10,199 bases of DNA, from NCBI GenBank assembly GCA_002394025.1, contig DGSV01000052.1:1-10199 (forward strand). The letters run 5' to 3'. Position 1 is the first letter of the stretch, and each line of letters begins with the position of its first letter. The translations under genes were made by a program, and so were the position numbers. This document shows, piece after piece, positions 6,935 through 10,199 of this stretch. This DNA is from Bacteroidales bacterium UBA4353. Lineage in GTDB: Bacteria; Bacteroidota; Bacteroidia; Bacteroidales; Paludibacteraceae. The notes below the pieces were generated by a model. That model was not told where the DNA came from. It did no database searches and saw only the letters and a program-made list of their open reading frames with translations.

Positions 6935-8047
6935 TTAAAATACAAACTGGAAGCCGAAAGTCATGTTACGGTTCATGCGTGCTTTGACAGGGTCTATCTT
7001 CGTGCCTTCAAATGTTCCTCCGCGCACATATTTGTAGTACATACCCCAATCGGTTGATGCCGTGATGCGGAATTTACCAAACTGGACGAATGTGCCGGTG
7101 CCCCACATCATGTTGAGAACGCCCGAGCGGCTTGGTTTTTCGACACGTTCAGGTGTGTCTTGCCCGTCACCGCCTTTCAAGAAACGGCTCTTGCCACTGA
7201 CGGAATTGTAAAGGGCGGTTACGTCGCCAGCAAAATAATACACATCGTTTCTTGCAACAACGAATTCAAAGATGGGGCCAGTGAACACGCCAAGTCCGAT
7301 TCGTTTTCCTCCGCCTGTGCGCCATTCAAATGCAAGTTGCGGCTGAAGTGGCATGGTGATAGAGTGCTGTGAAAAACGGAAATATTCAAAGGGTTCTCCG
7401 CTTACATCTATTTCAGAAGGCGTGTTTTTGAGAGTGCCACTCCAATCATAGTACAAGCCCGAACGTCCGCCAACCATGATTAGTGTGTTTGTGCCTTGAT
7501 AGACCCTGCCGTTGTATTCCAGCCCGACACCGGCAGAAAATCCGTATATCGGCAGGTGTCTGCCTATCCTCAAATTGCGCCATTTATTTGCGTTGTCGTC
7601 ATACAACCTCGTGGTGCGCGCTGTTGCAAGGAAACCTATTGAGGCATGGAAGCCTGCCACAACCGGGTCTTTGAAGTTAGCGGGGAGACTTTTATTTTTT
7701 TCTTTTTTGCCGCTTGCTTTTTCAACTGTCGCCTTACTGCTTGACGAAGAGGAAGCGGTTGACGCAGCAGATTTACTGCTTTTTGACTGTGATGCGGTTG
7801 CCGCTACCGGGGTTAAGTATTTGGCAGAAACGTAGGCTTTATGGCCTTTGAAGTTAAATTCAGCCCATCCATCGGTTATTTTAATAACATCAATTTCCGC
7901 TGATTGTGCCAAAGAGCCCAGCACCGTTCCAGAGGTATTAGGAGCGTTGCGGACATTAAGACGTGATGCCGTAACTTTGTATGTCTTGCCGTAAGCGCTT
8001 ATCACGCACAGTATAATGATAACCGCAATAAGTAAATTTCTCTTCAT
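6935..8047 (-). CDS. Exported SH3b-domain protein with serine-rich linker and beta-barrel-like C-terminus
   Basis: This 370-aa protein starts at MKRNLLIAVI with a clear signal peptide (cleavage near SAYG 17-20). An ATG 16 codons upstream would bury this signal and was not used. Residues about 21-79 are a bacterial SH3 domain (SH3b): RLNVRNAPNTSGTVLG at 29-44, DGWAEFNFKGHKAYVSAKYL at 59-78. Residues 81-124 form a low-complexity Ser/Ala/Lys linker. From about 128 the protein becomes rich in alternating aromatic and glycine strands (AGFHASIGFLA, YGFSAGVGLEYNG, PQLAFEWRTGG, FGKFRITASTDWGMYY) and ends in FGFQFVF with a terminal Phe, as outer-membrane barrels do. This suggests a small outer-membrane barrel carrying a periplasmic SH3b module, perhaps touching peptidoglycan. 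No full TAnnTTTG box is seen upstream. Confidence 0.8.
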   Translation of the reverse strand: MKRNLLIAVIIILCVISAYGKTYKVTASRLNVRNAPNTSGTVLGSLAQSAEIDVIKITDGWAEFNFKGHKAYVSAKYLTPVAATASQSKSSKSAASTASSSSSSKATVEKASGKKEKNKSLPANFKDPVVAGFHASIGFLATARTTRLYDDNANKWRNLRIGRHLPIYGFSAGVGLEYNGRVYQGTNTLIMVGGRSGLYYDWSGTLKNTPSEIDVSGEPFEYFRFSQHSITMPLQPQLAFEWRTGGGKRIGLGVFTGPIFEFVVARNDVYYFAGDVTALYNSVSGKSRFLKGGDGQDTPERVEKPSRSGVLNMMWGTGTFVQFGKFRITASTDWGMYYKYVRGGTFEGTKIDPVKARMNRNMTFGFQFVF

Positions 8048-8168
8048 TGTTGCAAATGTTAAATTGTTAAGAGTTTTTGGGTGCTTTGTCGGCATCTAAT
8101 ATCAGAACAAAGAGCAAAGAGCGCTCGTTCAAATCAAAAGTCTGCTCGAAAAAAATCTCCCAATCGAC

Positions 8169-8212
8169 TAAAAGCAGTAATTAGAAATACCCTTAGTATT
8201 TACCATACTGCT
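8169..8212 (-). terminator. Nested hairpin terminator overlapping the lipoprotein gene's stop codon
   Basis: An outer stem pairs AGCAGTA 8173-8179 with TACTGCT 8206-8212, and an inner stem pairs AAATAC 8185-8190 with GTATTT 8196-8201, separated by an internal loop. The minus strand continues into TTTT at 8172-8169. The stop codon of the lipoprotein gene (8202-8200) lies within the structure, so translation to the end may influence folding. Confidence 0.5.
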
Positions 8213-8715
8213 TTCTCTACTCTTTTTAGTTTAATATAGAATGGTTTGTTATTTTTGTCTCTTGCGATTACTTCCAAAGCTGTAAACATAACGTCGAATT
8301 CCCCTGCACACGGTTTCTTAAAAAAGGTATTATTAACGTCACCAACATCTAAAGTAACCTCCCAAGAAGTAATATGATGAATATCTTCGTGGTTGGACAT
8401 AGTTCCAGCTCCGAAATCATCTATAGTCCACGTACCTTGGACGGGTTGTTCTCCTTGAGCCCAAACAGTCACTGCACCTGAGGTAAGACCTGAGGTAAAA
8501 TAGAATTGGAAATAAGTATCAACGGGCTCCAAACCTTCACTATAACCATAAAAGTAAGCATCATCCAAAAAATCGCCATATTCTGTTTTATAATGAATAA
8601 AAAGCCCAACATGACCATAGGCTTGACTAAGGTCTTCATCATTTTTAGTGTCACATCCGCCAAACAATCCTGCTAAAAGTATTGCAAGAACCGATAACAA
8701 GAATTTCTTTTTCAT
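8200..8715 (-). CDS. Surface-type lipoprotein of unknown function
   Basis: I do not recognise this 171-aa protein. It opens with MKKKFLLSVLAILLAGLFGGC, a lipoprotein signal peptide with Cys21 as the likely lipidated residue. The residues just after it (DTKNDED) are acidic, as in the lipoprotein export signal that sends Bacteroidota lipoproteins to the cell surface. The start at 8715 is preferred over an in-frame ATG at 8769, because the longer form would place 18 residues before the signal. The mature part is rich in Tyr, Phe, Asp and Thr with probable beta-strands (for example YFQFYFTSG, VTVWAQGE, SWEVTLDVGD, FYIKLKRVEK), which fits a small beta-sandwich. It has its own promoter and terminator, and its base composition looks more AT-rich than that of the operon genes, which may reflect recent acquisition. 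Confidence 0.72.
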   Translation of the reverse strand: MKKKFLLSVLAILLAGLFGGCDTKNDEDLSQAYGHVGLFIHYKTEYGDFLDDAYFYGYSEGLEPVDTYFQFYFTSGLTSGAVTVWAQGEQPVQGTWTIDDFGAGTMSNHEDIHHITSWEVTLDVGDVNNTFFKKPCAGEFDVMFTALEVIARDKNNKPFYIKLKRVEKAVW

Positions 8716-8798
8716 AGTAATAATATTTGTGATTGTTAGTATTGCGATTTTATAGCGTAAATTTTGCATTTGTCAATGCAAACTTAACCTTTACACGG

Positions 8799-8830
8799 CA
8801 AAGATAGGAATTATTTTTTACAAAGGCAAA
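8799..8830 (-). promoter_or_regulatory. Promoter of the unknown lipoprotein gene
   Basis: On the minus strand TATCTTTG (8806-8799) matches the Bacteroidota -7 box TAnnTTTG, and TTTG (8830-8827) lies 20 bp upstream as the -33 box. It points at the lipoprotein ATG at 8715 and implies a leader of about 75-80 nt. The -33 box touches the end of the pullulanase remnant. Confidence 0.7.
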
Positions 8831-9202
8831 TTATGACCGTTGCAAAAAAAACACATGGGTTAAAATCTCACGCATGGGGAGCAGGACGAAGGGGCGCTCG
8901 TCGATGCTCCCATAGTCGAACATAGGGAGAATCTGCACATGGGTGATTCCCAATTCCTTTAGGTGCTCGATTCCCGATGCAAGTCCGTCAGCAGTCTTAG
9001 TTCCCGATTCCGTCAATGCTATGAACTTACCCTTTTCCACGCTCTCATAGATACGCAGTTACATCTGTTCCGCCACCGGAGACCAGAACGCAAATTGGGT
9101 TTCGGAAGTTCCGTAAATACACTCGTCTTCGAGTTTAGCCTGCTTTGTGATGCAAGCCATCACCGCTAATGCTGTCAGCATAATCAAAATGTAGTTTTTC
9201 AT
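8831..9202 (-). pseudogene. Remnant of a type I pullulanase (GH13) gene
   Basis: From an ATG at 9202 the frame encodes a lipoprotein-like leader, MKNYILIMLTALAVMAC, then ETQFAFWSPVAEQM, typical of the start of Bacteroidota type I pullulanases, which debranch alpha-1,6 links in glycogen, starch or pullulan. Codon 48 is TAA (9061-9059), followed in the same frame by LRIYES. The next residues jump to KGKFIALTESGT and GIEHLKELGITHVQILPMFDYGSIDE, which in intact enzymes lie well inside the GH13 domain, so the part between (joined near 9040) has been deleted. After SIDE the match ends and an unrelated tail runs to TAA at 8831. The conserved catalytic regions are gone. The family is assigned from remembered motifs, but the decay signs are read directly. 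Confidence 0.85.
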
Positions 9203-9207
9203 GAATG

Positions 9208-9237
9208 GAAAAAATAAAGCCGTGATTGTTCACGGCT
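9208..9237 (-). terminator. Intrinsic terminator in the leader of the pullulanase remnant
   Basis: On the minus strand AGCCGTGA (9237-9230), loop ACAA, and TCACGGCT (9225-9218) form a perfect 8-bp stem, followed by TTATTTTTT. It lies between a canonical promoter at 9286-9316 and the ATG at 9202. It is therefore either a leader attenuator, the end of a short RNA, or the terminator for transcripts coming from ung. Confidence 0.75.
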
Positions 9238-9285
9238 ATGTGACCTACGGCTTGAAGTTATCGCGCCCTTTCGAGTATCACACCG

Positions 9286-9316
9286 CAAAGATATAACATT
9301 TTTCCTTATCTACAAA
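9286..9316 (-). promoter_or_regulatory. Promoter upstream of the pullulanase remnant
   Basis: On the minus strand TATCTTTG (9293-9286) is a full -7 box, and TTTG (9316-9313) lies 19 bp upstream as the -33 box. The expected start of transcription is near 9279, giving about 70 nt before the terminator and about 77 nt before the dead gene's ATG. Confidence 0.75.
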
Positions 9317-9355
9317 ACATTCATATTACGGGTAGTTGTGTACGAAGATGTTTTT

Positions 9356-10018
9356 TTACCAAACTATGGGTTCTATGCCGTGTGCTATGAGGTATTCGTT
9401 TGCTTTGCGGAAATGACCGTTTCCGATAAATCCTCTGTATGCCGATAGTGGCGATGGGTGCGCTGACTTCAGTATTAGGTTATCATGAATGTCAACCAAT
9501 GCCCCTTTGTGTTGGGCATAACTGCCCCAAAGCATATAGACGATATTCTTTCGGTGCTTGTTCAGTTCACTGATAACCCTGTCGGTGAATGTCTCCCATC
9601 CGACACCTTGATGGCTGCCCGCCTGATGAGCCCTGACGGTGAGTATGCTGTTGAGCAGCAGCACCCCTTGGCGCGCCCAGCTACGTAAACTGCCGCCCGA
9701 GAGGTTATGGGTGCCGTATTCGCTGTCTATCTCAGAGATGATATTGCGCAGCGACGGCGGAATATCAACACCATCGGGGACGGAAAAACTGAGCCCCTCG
9801 GCCTGACGAGGCTCATGATAGGGGTCTTGACCAACAATGACAACCTTGACGCGGTCGAGTGGACACAGGTCAAAGGCGTTAAATATCAGCTTGGCGGGCG
9901 GATAACAAGTGCCCTGCGAGTATTCGCGACGAACATAATCAGCTAGCAAACTGAAGTAAGGTTTCTCAAATTCGTCTGCCAGCAACAGTTTCCAACTCGG
10001 CTCTATGCGTACTTCCAT
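9356..10018 (-). CDS. ung: Uracil-DNA glycosylase, family 1
   Basis: This 220-aa enzyme removes uracil from DNA, the first step of base-excision repair after cytosine deamination or dUTP incorporation. All family 1 motifs are present. The water-activating loop is GQDPYH at residues 63-68 with catalytic Asp65. The SFSVP segment lies at 77-81, and LLLNSILTV at 120-128 contains the uracil-recognising Asn123. YMLWGSYAQ lies at 161-169, and the DNA-intercalation loop HPSPLS at 187-192 contains catalytic His187. Length is normal and there is no export signal. A -7 promoter box lies 20 bp upstream of the ATG. The gene diverges from tRNA-Glu and stands alone; the next minus-strand reading frame is the pullulanase remnant. 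Confidence 0.97.
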   Translation of the reverse strand: MEVRIEPSWKLLLADEFEKPYFSLLADYVRREYSQGTCYPPAKLIFNAFDLCPLDRVKVVIVGQDPYHEPRQAEGLSFSVPDGVDIPPSLRNIISEIDSEYGTHNLSGGSLRSWARQGVLLLNSILTVRAHQAGSHQGVGWETFTDRVISELNKHRKNIVYMLWGSYAQHKGALVDIHDNLILKSAHPSPLSAYRGFIGNGHFRKANEYLIAHGIEPIVW

Positions 10019-10037
10019 AATATAATGTGTATTTGCG

Positions 10038-10045
10038 CAAAGGTA
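10038..10045 (-). promoter_or_regulatory. -7 promoter box of ung
   Basis: The minus strand reads TACCTTTG, a full match to TAnnTTTG, 20 bp upstream of the ung ATG, so the leader should be short (roughly 13 nt). The -33 region is an A/T-rich stretch without an exact TTTG on this strand. Confidence 0.6.
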
Positions 10046-10105
10046 GTGAAAAAATCCTTAATAGTCGGAAAAAGAAAAAAAATGCGAAAAAAAAAGTGGA
10101 AATGT

Positions 10106-10136
10106 TTTGTCAGTTAAAAAAATAGTCGTACCTTTG
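10106..10136 (+). promoter_or_regulatory. Promoter of the tRNA-Glu transcript
   Basis: TTTG at 10106-10109 and TACCTTTG at 10129-10136, separated by 19 bp, match the Bacteroidota -33 and -7 boxes. The expected start near 10143 gives a precursor leader of about 35 nt before the tRNA. The leader contains a small hairpin, AAATCA (10149-10154) with TGATTT (10160-10165). Confidence 0.75.
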
Positions 10137-10177
10137 CAGTCGCAACTCAAATCAGGACATGATTTAGATGTTGGGAC

Positions 10178-10199
10178 GGTCCCTTCGTCTATCGGTTAG
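10178..10199 (+). tRNA. tRNA-Glu, 5' part (cut by the window edge)
   Basis: The last 22 bases read GGTCCCTTCGTCTATCGGTTAG, which is G1 of the acceptor stem through T7, the T8-C9 joint, and the D-stem and D-loop start (GTCTA...GGTTAG). This agrees with bacterial tRNA-Glu, whose 5' end is usually GTCCCCTTCGTCTA. The anticodon lies outside the window, so Glu identity rests on the 5' sequence only. A strong promoter stands upstream on the same strand. Confidence 0.8.

Noticed and set aside
6852..6938. Plus-strand 28-codon frame starting MAKNANQYKY that runs through the hairpin at 6891-6920, considered as a leader peptide
   Set aside because: It reads straight through the terminator stem and into the end of the SH3b gene, has no clear promoter pair, and nothing downstream on the plus strand would be regulated by it.
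8108..8126. Tandem CAAAGAG copies followed by palindrome GAGCGCTC upstream of the SH3b gene, considered as an operator
   Set aside because: Short, with no matching promoter boxes around them; not enough to call a site.
10173..10183. GGGAC-G-GTCCC inverted repeat spanning the tRNA-Glu 5' end
   Set aside because: A one-base loop cannot form a hairpin; the match is explained by the tRNA acceptor strand next to a G-rich leader end.

Overview
The window looks like a chromosomal segment of a Bacteroidales bacterium (Bacteroidota), perhaps of the Muribaculaceae/Bacteroidaceae type; the exact genus is inferred, not shown. The signs are Bacteroidota-type promoters (-7 box TAnnTTTG, -33 box TTTG about 19-20 bp upstream) at several gene starts, few recognisable Shine-Dalgarno sites, lipoproteins with an acidic stretch after the lipid-bearing cysteine, and protein families typical of gut Bacteroidales. 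Every protein gene is on the minus strand. The only confident plus-strand gene is the start of a tRNA-Glu at the right edge.

Right to left, in the direction of transcription: tRNA-Glu (plus, partial) and ung (uracil-DNA glycosylase) diverge from a shared intergenic region with back-to-back promoters. Next is a low-coding stretch holding a decayed type I pullulanase gene (nonsense codon, internal deletion, lost 3' part). Its promoter is still canonical and its leader contains an intrinsic-terminator hairpin. Then come an unrecognised surface-type lipoprotein gene with its own promoter and terminator, and a gene for an exported SH3b protein with a serine-rich linker and a C-terminal beta-barrel-like domain. 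An AT-rich gap of about 0.5 kb (6418-6934) holds two strong hairpins, a 15-bp direct repeat and a 58-aa ORF that may be a truncated phage-type gene.

The left two-thirds is a compact gene string: aspartate kinase (lysC), a GHL10/DUF187 glycoside-hydrolase-like protein, recF, a glucosaminidase-LysM protein, a DciA/DUF721 protein, a CYTH triphosphatase-like protein, a lipoprotein carrying the 5'-nucleotidase C-terminal domain, and the first 12 codons of a family 2 glycosyltransferase. lysC/GHL10 and GHL10/recF overlap by ATGA, and dciA/CYTH overlap by TAATG, so translational coupling is likely. The string mixes amino-acid synthesis, DNA replication/repair and cell-envelope functions.

I found no CRISPR array, intact insertion sequence, toxin-antitoxin pair or clear defence system. 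The parts most worth a second look are the two non-coding or decaying zones (6418-6934 and 8830-9316), where regulatory RNA, recombinase-site or gene-decay explanations are all possible. The gene string itself is mostly ordinary.
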